A stretch of 64,000 bases of DNA. It comes from an uncultured Muribaculum sp. (GTDB lineage Bacteria > Bacteroidota > Bacteroidia > Bacteroidales > Muribaculaceae). A model generated the notes under the pieces. The model ran no database searches. It had not been told where the DNA came from and was given only the letters and a program-made list of their open reading frames with translations. Each line of letters opens with the position of its first letter. The stretch's first letter is position 1. Location of the stretch: positions 26,027-90,026 of the forward strand of contig NZ_CAJTYX010000004.1 of assembly GCF_910583865.1 (NCBI RefSeq). The letters run 5' to 3'. The position numbers were made by a program, and so were the translations under genes. Positions 1 to 10,362 of this stretch are shown piece by piece.

Positions 1-1865
1 TGGGCCGTGCCGACGACCGTACCAATCCGTGGGTAATGACTACCCAGACAGGTTATAAGCAGAACTGGGATAACAATATCCAGAACAGCGTCTCGCTTGA
101 GCAGGATCTGGGATTCATCACCGAAGGTCTTAAGTTTATCGGCCGTTTCGGTTATGACACCTACAACCAGAACCATATCAACCATATCCAGAAGCCCGAC
201 CGCTGGTATGCCAACGGACGCGACAAGGATACCGGTGAGATCATCTATGACAAGATCATGGACAGAGAGCCTATGACCCAGACAGCGGGCAGCGACGGTT
301 CGCGCCGCACATTCCTCGACCTGCTCCTTACCTACGACCGCGGGTTCGGCCCCCACAATGTCACTGCCAACTTCAAATATACCTACGACAGCGACATACA
401 TACGCAGAACATCGACAATGATCCCCGAAGCAGTGTGTCAAAGAAGAATATGGCTATCGCAGGCCAGCTCTCATACCGCTATAAATCGCGCTATTTCGCC
501 GATATCAACTTCGGTTACAACGGCTCGGAGAACTTTGCCGACGGTCATCGTTTCGGTTTCTTCCCTGCCGGATCGGTAGCATGGAATATCGCCGGAGAGG
601 ATTTCATGGAGTCTGCGGCCGACTGGCTCGACATGTTCAAGATCCGTTTCTCCTACGGCAAGGTGGGTAACGACAAGATGAATATTGACAATAATGAAAT
701 CCGTTTCCCGTATCTCTATGATATAGGTTTCACCGACAATATCTGGAACTTCGGTACGGATAAGACTCCTACGCGTCCGGAATATGTAAAAGGTGTACAC
801 TATGCTTCGCTCGCTTCAAGGAATGTGACCTGGGAGGTGGCTACAAAGAAGGACCTCGGTGTCGACATCAACCTGTTCCACAACCGCTTCTCGCTGACTG
901 TCGATTACTTCCACGAAAAGCGTACCGGTATCTACATGAAGCGCTCCTTCCTCCCCGCTATTCTCGGGCTCGCCCATTATCAGCCGTTTGCCAATGTGGG
1001 TGCTGTGAAGTCGGAGGGTGTCGACGGTTTCTTCCGCTATGAGGACCGCTTCGGCGACGTCACTCTTACCGTACGCGGTAACCTGACTTACAGCCGCAAC
1101 ACTATCCTCAACTACGACGTCGAAAACAATATATACCCCTACCAGTATCAGACGGGACACCGTGTAGATCAGGTGAGAGGTCTCGTAGCCCTCGGCCTGT
1201 TCAAGGATTATGACGATATCCGCAATTCGCCCAAGCAGATGTTTGGCGACGTTCAGCCCGGCGATATCAAGTATAAGGATGTCAACGGCGACGGCATTGT
1301 TAATGACGATGACCGCGTGGCTATTGGCGCCACACGCCGCCCCAATCTTATCTACGGTCTCGGTTTCTCGGTGCAGTGGCGTGGATTTGATCTCAACGCA
1401 CATTTCCAGGGTGCGGGCAAGTCGAGCGTGATGCTCAACGGCAAGACCGTATGGGCGTTCAGTCAGGACCGTTACGGCCAGATCCTGTCAGACCTCGTCG
1501 ATGACCGTTATGTCGACCGCGAGACTGCCGATAAGCTCGGGATTCCAGCCAACGAGAACCCCAATGCTTCATATCCGCGTCTGGTGCTCTGCCCGACAGG
1601 AACTTCCCACAACAATTATCGCGAATCATCATATTGGCTTCGCGACATGAGTTATGTCCGCCTGAAAAATTTCGAGATCGGCTACAGCCTTCCCAAGACA
1701 TTCATCGGCAAGCTCCATATGTCAGATGCCCGTATCTTCATGCAAGGCACAAACCTCCTCACTTTCTCAAGCTTCAAGCTCTGGGATCCCGAAATGGGTA
1801 TCGGCGACGGTGAGGCATACCCTCTTTCGAAGGCTATCACATTGGGTCTGCAAATCAATATGTAA
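1..1865 (+). CDS. SusC/RagA-family TonB-dependent outer-membrane receptor (3' part, 5' end outside the window)
   Basis: This is the C-terminal part of a SusC-like TonB-dependent transporter, which imports glycans across the outer membrane with a SusD lid. The frame is open from the first bases (codons start at position 3), so the real start lies upstream. What is visible is about 620 residues of beta-barrel with family-typical stretches: W-A-I-like barrel strands, the segment around GDIKYKDVNGDG with the following DRVAIG, and a terminal strand ending ITLGLQINM. The plug domain, TonB box and signal peptide are not in the window. It is followed after 12 bp by the SusD partner, so the two form the core of a polysaccharide utilization locus. 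Confidence 0.93.
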   Translation, partial: GRADDRTNPWVMTTQTGYKQNWDNNIQNSVSLEQDLGFITEGLKFIGRFGYDTYNQNHINHIQKPDRWYANGRDKDTGEIIYDKIMDREPMTQTAGSDGSRRTFLDLLLTYDRGFGPHNVTANFKYTYDSDIHTQNIDNDPRSSVSKKNMAIAGQLSYRYKSRYFADINFGYNGSENFADGHRFGFFPAGSVAWNIAGEDFMESAADWLDMFKIRFSYGKVGNDKMNIDNNEIRFPYLYDIGFTDNIWNFGTDKTPTRPEYVKGVHYASLASRNVTWEVATKKDLGVDINLFHNRFSLTVDYFHEKRTGIYMKRSFLPAILGLAHYQPFANVGAVKSEGVDGFFRYEDRFGDVTLTVRGNLTYSRNTILNYDVENNIYPYQYQTGHRVDQVRGLVALGLFKDYDDIRNSPKQMFGDVQPGDIKYKDVNGDGIVNDDDRVAIGATRRPNLIYGLGFSVQWRGFDLNAHFQGAGKSSVMLNGKTVWAFSQDRYGQILSDLVDDRYVDRETADKLGIPANENPNASYPRLVLCPTGTSHNNYRESSYWLRDMSYVRLKNFEIGYSLPKTFIGKLHMSDARIFMQGTNLLTFSSFKLWDPEMGIGDGEAYPLSKAITLGLQINM

Positions 1866-1877
1866 TCTGAATACAAC

Positions 1878-4061
1878 ATGAAAAGATATATTTCATATAC
1901 GATGTCGGCAATGGTCGGGGCTGCTTTGTCTGCCGCCCTGGTTTCCTGCGAGGATACTTTGGACGCCGACAAATATTTCGACGAACGGGAGACGATAGAG
2001 ACCGTCTTTACCGATGTCAACGAGACCAACGGATGGTTGGCCGAGGCATATTCCTATCTCAAGCATGAGCTGGCAGATGTCATGACCAAAGAGTGGAACG
2101 GAGTGGGATTCCACGTGTTTGCCGATGATATCTACTTCGGCGACCGTGACCCGAAGTACGACAACATGTATCCCTACATGCAGTCATACAACTGTTTCAA
2201 GCAGGGCGATTACGATGAAAACTTCGGCAGCGATGCGTGGACCAACGCCTACAAGGGTATATACCAGGCGTCGGTATTCATCCACAATGTCGATCGTAAT
2301 TATAAGATTAAGGAAGTTGACCGTATAGACATGAAAGGACAGGCACGCTTCGTGAGGGCTTACTATTATTGGCTTCTTCTGCGCCGCTACGGTCCGGTGC
2401 CTATCCTTCCTGACGAGGGTGCTGACTATTCACTTGATTACAAAGAACTGTCATTCCCCAGAAGCACCTACGAGCAGTGTGCCGAATATATTGCTTCGGA
2501 AATGGTCAAGGCTGCCAACGAACTTCAGTCATGGAGTCGTTTTACGGGTAATACAAGTGCCGAGAATATAACTCGTCCGACCCGAGGCGCTGCATTGGCT
2601 ACCCGTGCTCTCGCATACCTGTATGCCGCAAGCCCTCTTGCCAACGGTCAGCTTGCCAACGGTCAGCATCCCGGCGGCGTGACCGACGGTTTTGCCCGTT
2701 CGTTCGTAAACAAGGATGGCACCCCGCTTCTTGGACTTACCTACGATGAGTCGAAATGGGCGCGTGCCGCCGCTGCATGCCGCGACGTAATGGAGTGCGA
2801 GGCTCACTATGAACTGTATCATTCCGGTGTTTATGTGACCGACAATAAGGAGGCCGGTTATCCCAAGACCATCAAGCCATTTGATGATGGTGACTTCTCT
2901 ACCAAGGGTTGGCCCGAGGGATATGCCGATATAGACCCTTATATCTCATATCGCGACCTTTTTAACGGCGCTGTCGGCCTCGATAATACTGAGATTATTT
3001 TCTCTCGTGGATACAATGCCAACTCTCCCCATGCAAGTATGAACGGTTTTGTAACTCATGCTTTGCCAATCACCCTCAACGGGTTCAACTGCCACGGTCT
3101 TACCCAGAAGATGGTCGATGCATATTATCTGAACGACGGCCGTGACTGTCAGGGTAAAGACAGCGAGATGAACGGTACGGGTGAGGCACGCCGTCAGGGA
3201 TGGACTTCGAGCCGAGGTGAGAATGCCTACACCAAATATCCCCCTCTCGGCAATGGCGTATCTATGCAGTACGCGGAACGTGAGCCGCGTTTCTACGCAT
3301 GTGTTGCGTTCAACGGTTCTTGCTGGTGGAATCCGGATCCTAATTCAAAGTCCACCAAACTGCCGCAGATATTCTATTGGCGTGGTACCACCAGCTCTTC
3401 TTCAGATTCGGATTCAGATAAGGGTACTCAAAACAACGGTTATACCAATACCGCATATCATCTCCGCACCGGTATAGGCTGCAAAAAATATGTCAATCCT
3501 TCCGATTACCGTGCGAAGAATGACGGTGAGGACTATGGTAATATCGTTCCCAAATGGGAGCCGGCTATCCGTTATGCCGATATCTTGTTGATGTATGCCG
3601 AGGCTATCAATGAGCTTTCGCCGGGTGCCAAATATACAATTGCTTCATGGGACGGATCTAAGACCTATAATGTAACGCGCGACGTGCAGGAGATCAAGCG
3701 TGGTATCCGCCCCGTACGTATCCGTGCAGGAGTGCCCGACTACTCTCCGGCCGAGTATGCCGACCAGGACGTTCTACGAGCCAAAATCAAGCGTGAGCGT
3801 ATGATCGAGCTTCTTGCCGAAGGGAAACGTTATTACGACCTGCGCCGCTGGATGGATGCTCCTATCGAGGAATCAAAGCCTATATATGGCTGCAATGTGC
3901 TGATGACAAGCAAGCAGAAGGATGATTTCCAGCGTATCGTCCCCGTTTATGATCTGCCCACCGTGTTTAGCGACAAGATGTATTTCTGGCCGATCTCTTT
4001 CGAAGAGCTTAAGCGTAACAGGAATCTTGTGCAGAATCCGGGCTGGAAATATTACAATTAA
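1878..4061 (+). CDS. SusD/RagB-family glycan-binding surface lipoprotein
   Basis: This is the SusD partner of the upstream SusC transporter: a surface lipoprotein that binds the glycan and caps the barrel. The 727-residue protein starts with a lipoprotein signal (hydrophobic stretch then LVSC, Cys about 24). The SusD fold is supported by the early segment after the signal (WLAEAYSYLKHELADV), the motif RFVRAYYYWLLLRRYGPVPI around residues 155-175, and the typical C-terminal motifs IRYADILLMYAEAINEL and IKRERMIELLAEGKRYYDLRRW. It is long for the family (usually 500-650). There is a Ser/Asp-rich insert (SSSSDSDSDKG) near residue 510. It lies 12 bp after SusC and 20 bp before the next lipoprotein gene, so all three are probably cotranscribed. 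Confidence 0.95.
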   Translation: MKRYISYTMSAMVGAALSAALVSCEDTLDADKYFDERETIETVFTDVNETNGWLAEAYSYLKHELADVMTKEWNGVGFHVFADDIYFGDRDPKYDNMYPYMQSYNCFKQGDYDENFGSDAWTNAYKGIYQASVFIHNVDRNYKIKEVDRIDMKGQARFVRAYYYWLLLRRYGPVPILPDEGADYSLDYKELSFPRSTYEQCAEYIASEMVKAANELQSWSRFTGNTSAENITRPTRGAALATRALAYLYAASPLANGQLANGQHPGGVTDGFARSFVNKDGTPLLGLTYDESKWARAAAACRDVMECEAHYELYHSGVYVTDNKEAGYPKTIKPFDDGDFSTKGWPEGYADIDPYISYRDLFNGAVGLDNTEIIFSRGYNANSPHASMNGFVTHALPITLNGFNCHGLTQKMVDAYYLNDGRDCQGKDSEMNGTGEARRQGWTSSRGENAYTKYPPLGNGVSMQYAEREPRFYACVAFNGSCWWNPDPNSKSTKLPQIFYWRGTTSSSSDSDSDKGTQNNGYTNTAYHLRTGIGCKKYVNPSDYRAKNDGEDYGNIVPKWEPAIRYADILLMYAEAINELSPGAKYTIASWDGSKTYNVTRDVQEIKRGIRPVRIRAGVPDYSPAEYADQDVLRAKIKRERMIELLAEGKRYYDLRRWMDAPIEESKPIYGCNVLMTSKQKDDFQRIVPVYDLPTVFSDKMYFWPISFEELKRNRNLVQNPGWKYYN

Positions 4062-4081
4062 ACCGATTTAGATTTAAAATC

Positions 4082-5146
4082 ATGATCAAGATAAATAAAT
4101 TAGTATCTTCCGTGCTTCTTGTGGCGGCTGCCGTGTCGATGGTTTCCTGCAACAACGACTGGGAAGATGAGCAATATGCCAACTATATCGGTTTCAAGGC
4201 TCCTCTTGATACCGAGGGCAGCAGTGTAGGTGTCACTACAGTGTACATACCCTATACCCGCTTGGATGCCGATGGAAATCCGAAGTACGGTCAGGAGGGA
4301 CTCTCGAGCTATCAGCTCCCGATCCTCGTGAGCGGATCTTCGTCAAATCCCTCCGATGTCAACGTGCATGTGGCAAAGTCCGATACTTTGCGTACCCTCA
4401 ATGAGGCGCGTTTCAGCATCAACCGTCAGGAGTTGTGGTATATCGATATGTCGGATTACGCCACATATCCCGAGACTGTATTCATTCCCAAGGGTGAGAA
4501 TATGGGTCTGCTCGATATCCGCTTTAACTTTGCCGGTATCGACCTTTCTGACCGCTATCTGCTCCCGCTTACCGTGGTCGAAAAGCCCGAATACGGGTAT
4601 CTCCGCAATCCGCGTCTGAACTTTGCTACGGCTATGCTCCGCGTGCTCCCCTATACCGATTACACCGGTATATATGAGGCCGGCAATTATAAATTCTATC
4701 TCGTGTCTGACGGAGTTGTCGATACAGAACCGGGTGCGATGAAAAACGTCCAGCTTTATGTGGTCGACGAGAATACCGCGTTCTTCTATGCCGGTGCATT
4801 CGACGAGAGCAGTCTCAAACGCAAGTTCTTCAAGGTCTTTGCTCATTTCGAGCCGTATAATGCCGATGACACTCATCGCGGTACGGTGACATTCACCTGC
4901 CCTAACGAGGACATGAATTTCTCCGTCAATCCTGAGAAAACGGCTACCTATACCATTCTTGAGCAGCCTGACGATGTGCAGAACTATATCCTCCACCGTA
5001 CGATTATCATCAATGATATCGATTATACATTTACCGATTATATTTCGGCTCAAGGCTCGGATATCGTTTACAATGTGAGAGGCACATTGACCATGCAGCG
5101 CGATCTCAATACTCAGATGCCGGAAGAGGACCAGGTAATTTTCTAA
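4082..5146 (+). CDS. Surface lipoprotein of the PUL (DUF1735/DUF4973-like glycan-binding protein)
   Basis: A 354-residue exported lipoprotein with signal peptide and lipobox MVSC (Cys about 24). Proteins in this place after SusC/SusD usually are surface glycan-binding proteins. The N-terminal half resembles the DUF1735/BT_3987-type domain (SINRQELWYIDMSDY, then IPKGENMGLLDIRF). The C-terminal half (YTFTDYISAQGSDIVYNVRGTLTMQRD) resembles the terminal domain of DUF4973-type proteins. The exact Pfam assignment is from memory and should be treated as tentative. No catalytic motif is evident. It ends just before a strong terminator-like hairpin, so the SusC-SusD-lipoprotein group may be a separate transcription unit or one with partial read-through into the enzymes. 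Confidence 0.75.
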   Translation: MIKINKLVSSVLLVAAAVSMVSCNNDWEDEQYANYIGFKAPLDTEGSSVGVTTVYIPYTRLDADGNPKYGQEGLSSYQLPILVSGSSSNPSDVNVHVAKSDTLRTLNEARFSINRQELWYIDMSDYATYPETVFIPKGENMGLLDIRFNFAGIDLSDRYLLPLTVVEKPEYGYLRNPRLNFATAMLRVLPYTDYTGIYEAGNYKFYLVSDGVVDTEPGAMKNVQLYVVDENTAFFYAGAFDESSLKRKFFKVFAHFEPYNADDTHRGTVTFTCPNEDMNFSVNPEKTATYTILEQPDDVQNYILHRTIIINDIDYTFTDYISAQGSDIVYNVRGTLTMQRDLNTQMPEEDQVIF

Positions 5147-5173
5147 TCATTAAGTCTATAGTCTGATAAATAG

Positions 5174-5221
5174 CCCGTGTCTGTACGAGGTATTCCATAT
5201 ATCGCGTCAGACACGGGTTTT
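5174..5221 (+). terminator. Hairpin terminator after the SusCD-lipoprotein unit
   Basis: A 10-bp perfect stem, CCCGTGTCTG (5174-5183) with CAGACACGGG (5208-5217), followed by TTTT. It lies 28 bp after the lipoprotein stop and before the enzyme genes. It could end transcription or reduce expression of downstream enzymes relative to SusCD. Confidence 0.65.
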
Positions 5222-5269
5222 ACTCTAAGAGGTTGTTTTTAGATAACCTCTAAACATAACATACCGCTT

Positions 5270-6829
5270 ATGAAAATATTGGATTTGGTTACAATCGTTT
5301 CGGCAATGCTGTTGGCTCCTTTTGCCGCTTCGGCGCAGAGTGACGAAGAAATCGGTTTGAGAAACATCGACAGGGCAATTGCAATTGCCGATGCCACATG
5401 GAGCAAGAATATGAAAGGCTCTGACACGAATCTTTATATGGCAGATGTTTATGACACTGTCGACGGATCTGTGTCGGGACCGTCCGATGTATGGCCGTTG
5501 ACTGCCGCTATCGAGGCTCATTGCTCCATACTTGAGGCTATCGAGGCAGCCCGTAAGGTTGTCCCCGGTGTGTATGAGGAGGAGTCCGGCATTTACAGCC
5601 ATCGCCTTGAGTTGCTCATTGACAATCTTGAATATTACAGGGGCACATATCGCCTGCAATCCTATGCAAGCAACCGCGAGTGGAGTCCTTATGCCGTGCC
5701 GCGTGCTTCGAAGCGTGGCGCGGCCAATGTGACCGGCATTCTAAATGTCTATGATGACCAAATGTGGCTGTCGCGTGAGCTGATACGTGCCTATCGTCTG
5801 ACCGGCAAGAAGGAATATCTTGAACTTGCGACATATCTTGCCGATTACGTGATCGACGGATGGGACTGCTGGCGTGATGCCGACGGTAATGAGTATGGCG
5901 GTATAACCTGGGGCCCCGGTTACAATTCAAAGCATTCCTGTAGCAACGGTCCTATCATCCAACCCCTTGTGTGGCTTGCCGAGATATATGCCGGCACAGG
6001 TGAGGAGATGGTGTACTATTATCGTGACGTTAATAATAATGCGAAAAAGGAGATGAGAGATCGCTCGGAGTTGTATCTTGAGTTTGCAAAGAAGGTCTAT
6101 GATTGGCAGAAGGCAAAACTCGGCGACGGCACCGGTGTGTATTGGGACATGATGGGTGCGGTCAAAGGGGAGATTGAAGTGTATCGCGGCTACCGTCAGC
6201 ATGTCGATTGCCATGGCCCCGGCGGTACATTCTACAGCTACAACACCGGTACTATGCTCGGCGGGGGCGCGTCGCTGTTCAAGGCCACGGGCGACGCGGG
6301 TGTGAAAGCGGATGTCGAAAAGACCTCCAAGGTGGCGCTGAGCAAATTTGCCCGGTATGTCAGAAAGCATGGGGTATATGAATTCTCGACCGATAAGGAT
6401 GCGCTCAACGGCTTCAACACTTGGTTTAACAATGTGCTGATGCGCGCATATGTTGATGCCGAATCTGTGATTGAAAACAGCAGCGCTCTCAACACGTTCA
6501 AGGCTTTCCAGTATAATCTTGACTATGCATTTGACAATCACAACCGTGGCGACATGCTCCCTATACACCTGCTTGACGGCTGGGGTGACGAGACTAAGAC
6601 AAAAGGCTTCCATCAGTTTACATTCGTGTCGCAGTATGCCCTCCTTGGCCGTAGGCTTTTCGAGCGGTCAATGTCCGGCATCGACTCCGTGGCGGCTGAT
6701 AAGGCAGATTCCGATGATAAGGTCTATACCGTCGAAGGAATATACAAAGGGCGTTACGATGATATGAAGGATTCGCTTCCGTGTGGAATATACGTAGTGG
6801 GAAATCGGAAGATATTTGTTGACAAGTGA
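5270..6829 (+). CDS. Glycoside hydrolase family 76 protein (endo-alpha-1,6-mannanase-like)
   Basis: A 519-residue exported protein with an N-terminal signal peptide (cleavage likely after ASAQ, about residue 23; no lipobox Cys). It carries the hallmarks of GH76: the motif NVYDDQMWLSREL, with the adjacent aspartates D162-D163 that act as catalytic residues in the family, and the later GGITWGPGYNSKHSCSNGP segment. GH76 enzymes cleave alpha-1,6-mannosyl linkages in mannan backbones, and fungal members act on GPI-anchored mannoproteins. The C-terminus (VYTVEGIYKGR...CGIYVVGNRKIFV) resembles short Por-like sorting tails. Family membership is strong; the exact substrate is inferred. Confidence 0.9.
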   Translation: MKILDLVTIVSAMLLAPFAASAQSDEEIGLRNIDRAIAIADATWSKNMKGSDTNLYMADVYDTVDGSVSGPSDVWPLTAAIEAHCSILEAIEAARKVVPGVYEEESGIYSHRLELLIDNLEYYRGTYRLQSYASNREWSPYAVPRASKRGAANVTGILNVYDDQMWLSRELIRAYRLTGKKEYLELATYLADYVIDGWDCWRDADGNEYGGITWGPGYNSKHSCSNGPIIQPLVWLAEIYAGTGEEMVYYYRDVNNNAKKEMRDRSELYLEFAKKVYDWQKAKLGDGTGVYWDMMGAVKGEIEVYRGYRQHVDCHGPGGTFYSYNTGTMLGGGASLFKATGDAGVKADVEKTSKVALSKFARYVRKHGVYEFSTDKDALNGFNTWFNNVLMRAYVDAESVIENSSALNTFKAFQYNLDYAFDNHNRGDMLPIHLLDGWGDETKTKGFHQFTFVSQYALLGRRLFERSMSGIDSVAADKADSDDKVYTVEGIYKGRYDDMKDSLPCGIYVVGNRKIFVDK

Positions 6830-6861
6830 TTTTATGTAACCTGATTGATTCAAAAAGTAAG

Positions 6862-7941
6862 ATGATGTTGAAACATACAGCCATTTCCGTAATGATATAT
6901 TCATGTCTGGCGATTACAGCCGTCGGACAGCATCGCGCCGACCGGCAGTCGCTTGAGGATCCCGGATCGTTTTCGATGATACTCCTCGGTGATCCGCAAG
7001 GATATATCAAGTATGATATAAACCAGCCGCTCTTTGAATTGCAGACTGCATGGATTGCCGACAATATCGACAATCTCAACATCAAGGCAGTGCTCTGTAC
7101 CGGCGATCTTGTAGAGCAGAACGATAATATCGTGATGAACCGCAACATGCTCAACCAGACCTCGCGCGAGATGTGGGAAAACGTGTCACGGTCATTCGCT
7201 CGTCTTGACGGAAAAGTACCTTATATTATCTCGTGCGGCAATCATGACTATGGTTATCGTAGTTCCGAAAACGGAAAGACCCGCTTCCCGGAGTATTTCC
7301 CTGTCGAACGCAACAAGAAATGGTATGACTGCATCGTGGCGGCATACCCAAACCGCGAGGGGAATGAGTCGCTCGAAAATTCTGCATACGTGTTTGAGAG
7401 CCCGGAGTGGGGGAGGCTTCTGGTGGTATGCAACGAATTTGCTCCGCGCGATGAGGTGCTTGAATGGACCCGTTCGCTGATTGACCGCGACGAGTATCGC
7501 GACGCGAGAGTGATTTACATTACCCATTCGCTGCTCAATGAGCGTGATGCGGCGCGCACCGACAATGAAGGTTATCTCATCTCGCCACACAACTGGGGCC
7601 AGCAGGTGTGGGACAAGCTGATATATCCGTCGAGAAATATCGTGCTTGCCTTGTCAGGCCACGAGGGTGAGGTCGGTGACTTTGAAAACTCTATCGCCTA
7701 TCGTGTGGATGAAAACAGTACGAAGCGCAAGGTGCATCAGATGATGTTCAATGTCCAGACGCTCGGTGGCGGATGGGAAGGCAACGGTGGTGACGGGTGG
7801 CTTCGTATTCTGGAATTCCTCCCCGACGGGAAAAACGTCTCGGTAAAGACCTATTCACCCCTGTTCGGTATCTCTCCTGCCACGAAGCATCTTGCCCACC
7901 GGAGCGCCCCATACGACCGATTCAAGATGACTTTGGAATAA
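6862..7941 (+). CDS. Exported calcineurin-like metallophosphoesterase
   Basis: A 359-residue phosphoesterase with the metal-binding motifs of the calcineurin-like superfamily in order: LLGDPQG, CTGDLVEQND, SCGNHDYGY, YITHSLLNE and LSGHEGE. An ATG at 6862 gives a clean signal peptide (MMLKHTAISVMIYSCLAITAVGQ region); the upstream ATG at 6826 overlaps the GH76 stop region and adds 12 residues that would precede the signal peptide, so 6862 is preferred. It sits between two glycosidases in the same PUL, which suggests that it removes phosphate from a phosphorylated glycan or phosphodiester in the substrate. The specific substrate is not readable from the sequence. Confidence 0.87.
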   Translation: MMLKHTAISVMIYSCLAITAVGQHRADRQSLEDPGSFSMILLGDPQGYIKYDINQPLFELQTAWIADNIDNLNIKAVLCTGDLVEQNDNIVMNRNMLNQTSREMWENVSRSFARLDGKVPYIISCGNHDYGYRSSENGKTRFPEYFPVERNKKWYDCIVAAYPNREGNESLENSAYVFESPEWGRLLVVCNEFAPRDEVLEWTRSLIDRDEYRDARVIYITHSLLNERDAARTDNEGYLISPHNWGQQVWDKLIYPSRNIVLALSGHEGEVGDFENSIAYRVDENSTKRKVHQMMFNVQTLGGGWEGNGGDGWLRILEFLPDGKNVSVKTYSPLFGISPATKHLAHRSAPYDRFKMTLE

Positions 7942-8008
7942 TCGTTCTCCTAAGACTTATCAATATGTTGTTTCTAAACACCCTATAGGCATTTAAGTAA
8001 CTTCTGTT

Positions 8009-10324
8009 ATGAGACACCCTCTTGGTCTTTCGGTTGCATTGGCAACCTCTGTAGCTTTGCAGGCTGCCGTTGCGACAGGCAATCCGGTCGCTGATGCTGC
8101 CGCAATGGTAAAATGCGGCAACGCAAGGTTTACGGTGCTCACCCCCGAGATGATAAGGATTGAATACAGCGACCGTGGCAGTTTCGAAGATCGAGCCACA
8201 TTCGCGATAGTGAACCGCTGTCTCGATGTGCCCCGTTATAAGGTGCGTGAAGATGCCGGTTTTCTGTATATCGACACCGATAAGCTTTCGCTAAGATATC
8301 GTAAAGACACCGACCCGCGTGTTTCGCCCGACAATCTCGGCATCTCCATGGCACTGAACGGGGATTCTGTCAGATGGAATGTCGGCATGAGCGATCCGCT
8401 CAACCTTAAGGGCACTTGCCGCACACTTGACGGCAGTAATGGCGACAACAAGCGTCATGAGATGGAGGACGGCATAATTTCGCGATCGGGATGGGCGGTT
8501 ATTGACGACTCATGGAGCGCGGTGCGTCCCGACGGGAGCCGGTCGTTTGCATTGGTGCCTGGCAGTTCGTTAGGTTTCGACTGGCACGCCCGGCGTGCCG
8601 ATGACGATGCCTTGGATCTCTATTTTCTCGGTTATGGACACGATTATAAGAAAGCTCTGCATGATTTTACTAAAGTGGCGGGTAAGATTCCTATGCCTCC
8701 GGCATATGCTTTCGGATATTGGTACAGTAAGTATGACGCATACACATCCGACGATTTTCGCCTGATCATGAGCGATTTGAAAGCCAACAATATTCCTGCC
8801 GATGTGATGATCCTTGATATGGACTGGCATTGGAACGGTGATGATAATGCCGGATCGAAAGGGATCGGCGGATGGACCGGTTGGTCGTGGAACACATCTC
8901 TTATCCCTGATCCTGAGAATCTTCTGGAAGATATCCATGACTGCAATTTCCGTATAGGCTTGAATCTTCATCCTTGTGACGGTGTCAACAGTTTTGAGTC
9001 TCCGGAATATTTCAAGGGTATGGCGCGGGACCTTGGCGGAAAATATATGAATATATCCGAGCGCGACAGCACCATTGAGTGGGCGATTGATTATACTGAT
9101 TTCACTTCTTCATTTTTCGGGAACATAATCCGCTCTCATGAAAAAGAGGGTGTCGATTTCTGGTGGCTTGACTGGCAGCAGCATCTCACAAGCGATTATA
9201 CCGAATCGCTTGGTGAGACATTCTGGTGTAATCATGTTTTCTTCAACGAGATGGCCGCAAACCGTCCCGACCGCCGTCCTATGATATTTCATCGCTGGGG
9301 CGGTCTTGGCAGCCACAGGTACCAGATCGGCTTCTCCGGGGATGCATGCATTAATTTTGCCACTCTCGCGTTTCAGCCCTACTTTACTGTTACCGCATCC
9401 AATGTCGGATACGGATATTGGGGGCATGACCTGGGCGGCCATCAATATGGAGGATATGAACTTAATGATCCGGAATTGGTGCTCCGGTGGTTGCAGTTCG
9501 GCGTATTCACTCCGATATTTCGTACACATGCCACCAAAGATCCGCGCATTGAACGGCGCATATGGAAATACTCCAATTTCGATGATATACTCGAGACGGT
9601 GAGGTTGCGTTATTCTCTCTTCCCTTACATATATACTATGGCGCGCAAGGCATATGACACGGGTGTCTCGATATGCCGTCCGTTGTATTATGATTATCCT
9701 GAGACTGAAGAGGCATACAAGTATTGTGAGGATGAATATTTTTTCGGCGATGACATCCTCGTGGCTCCTGTCACAGAGGCGGCTGTTGATGGTGTGAATG
9801 AGGTGTCCGTATGGTTTCCGGAGGGTAACTGGTGGAGTGTCTCGACCAATGAGATTGTCACCGGTCCGTGTGTTAAGACATTCCGCCTCGGTCTTGCTCA
9901 GATACCATATTTCTTCAAGCAGGGCTCAGTTATCCCCTACAATCCACCTACGGTGATGAATGTAATGGATCCGGTTGACAGAATGATACTTAATGTCGCC
10001 GTCGGCGCCGATGGAAACGGGTCGCTATACGAGGACAAGAAAGATAACAGCGACTATGCGTCGGCATATGCTGTTACCTCTTTTGCTTTTAAGCATGGCA
10101 AGCGGGATTATACCCTGACCATAAATCCCCGGAAAGGTGATGCCGACGGTATTCCTCGGCAGCGTGCCTATACCGTGAATTTCTATAATACCACGGCTCC
10201 GGAAAGTGTGAGGGTTAACGGGAAGCGTACTGACAATTTTACATTCGACCCGGCTTCGGGATGTACGACGGTAAATGTTGATATCCGTTCCTGTGGGTCA
10301 AAAACAGTTATAAAAGTCAAGTAA
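8009..10324 (+). CDS. Glycoside hydrolase family 31 enzyme (alpha-glucosidase/alpha-xylosidase clan)
   Basis: A 771-residue exported hydrolase. The GH31 TIM barrel is clear: PPAYAFGYWYSKYDAY near residues 230-245, DVMILDMDWHW near 265-275, the nucleophile motif FWWLDWQQ with D388, and the acid/base motif FSGDA with D445, then GYWGHDLGGH. A beta-sandwich precedes the barrel and a C-terminal beta region follows. GH31 members cleave alpha-linked glucose, xylose, galactose or sulfoquinovose; the Asp-Trp-Gln-Gln nucleophile context does not decide which. A signal peptide is plausible at the N-terminus (cleavage near ATG/NPVADA). It is transcribed with the other PUL genes, 67 bp after the phosphoesterase. 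Confidence 0.92.
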   Translation: MRHPLGLSVALATSVALQAAVATGNPVADAAAMVKCGNARFTVLTPEMIRIEYSDRGSFEDRATFAIVNRCLDVPRYKVREDAGFLYIDTDKLSLRYRKDTDPRVSPDNLGISMALNGDSVRWNVGMSDPLNLKGTCRTLDGSNGDNKRHEMEDGIISRSGWAVIDDSWSAVRPDGSRSFALVPGSSLGFDWHARRADDDALDLYFLGYGHDYKKALHDFTKVAGKIPMPPAYAFGYWYSKYDAYTSDDFRLIMSDLKANNIPADVMILDMDWHWNGDDNAGSKGIGGWTGWSWNTSLIPDPENLLEDIHDCNFRIGLNLHPCDGVNSFESPEYFKGMARDLGGKYMNISERDSTIEWAIDYTDFTSSFFGNIIRSHEKEGVDFWWLDWQQHLTSDYTESLGETFWCNHVFFNEMAANRPDRRPMIFHRWGGLGSHRYQIGFSGDACINFATLAFQPYFTVTASNVGYGYWGHDLGGHQYGGYELNDPELVLRWLQFGVFTPIFRTHATKDPRIERRIWKYSNFDDILETVRLRYSLFPYIYTMARKAYDTGVSICRPLYYDYPETEEAYKYCEDEYFFGDDILVAPVTEAAVDGVNEVSVWFPEGNWWSVSTNEIVTGPCVKTFRLGLAQIPYFFKQGSVIPYNPPTVMNVMDPVDRMILNVAVGADGNGSLYEDKKDNSDYASAYAVTSFAFKHGKRDYTLTINPRKGDADGIPRQRAYTVNFYNTTAPESVRVNGKRTDNFTFDPASGCTTVNVDIRSCGSKTVIKVK

Positions 10325-10362
10325 AGTAACCGGCCCGTCGGTCGAGCCGGCATATAGATGTT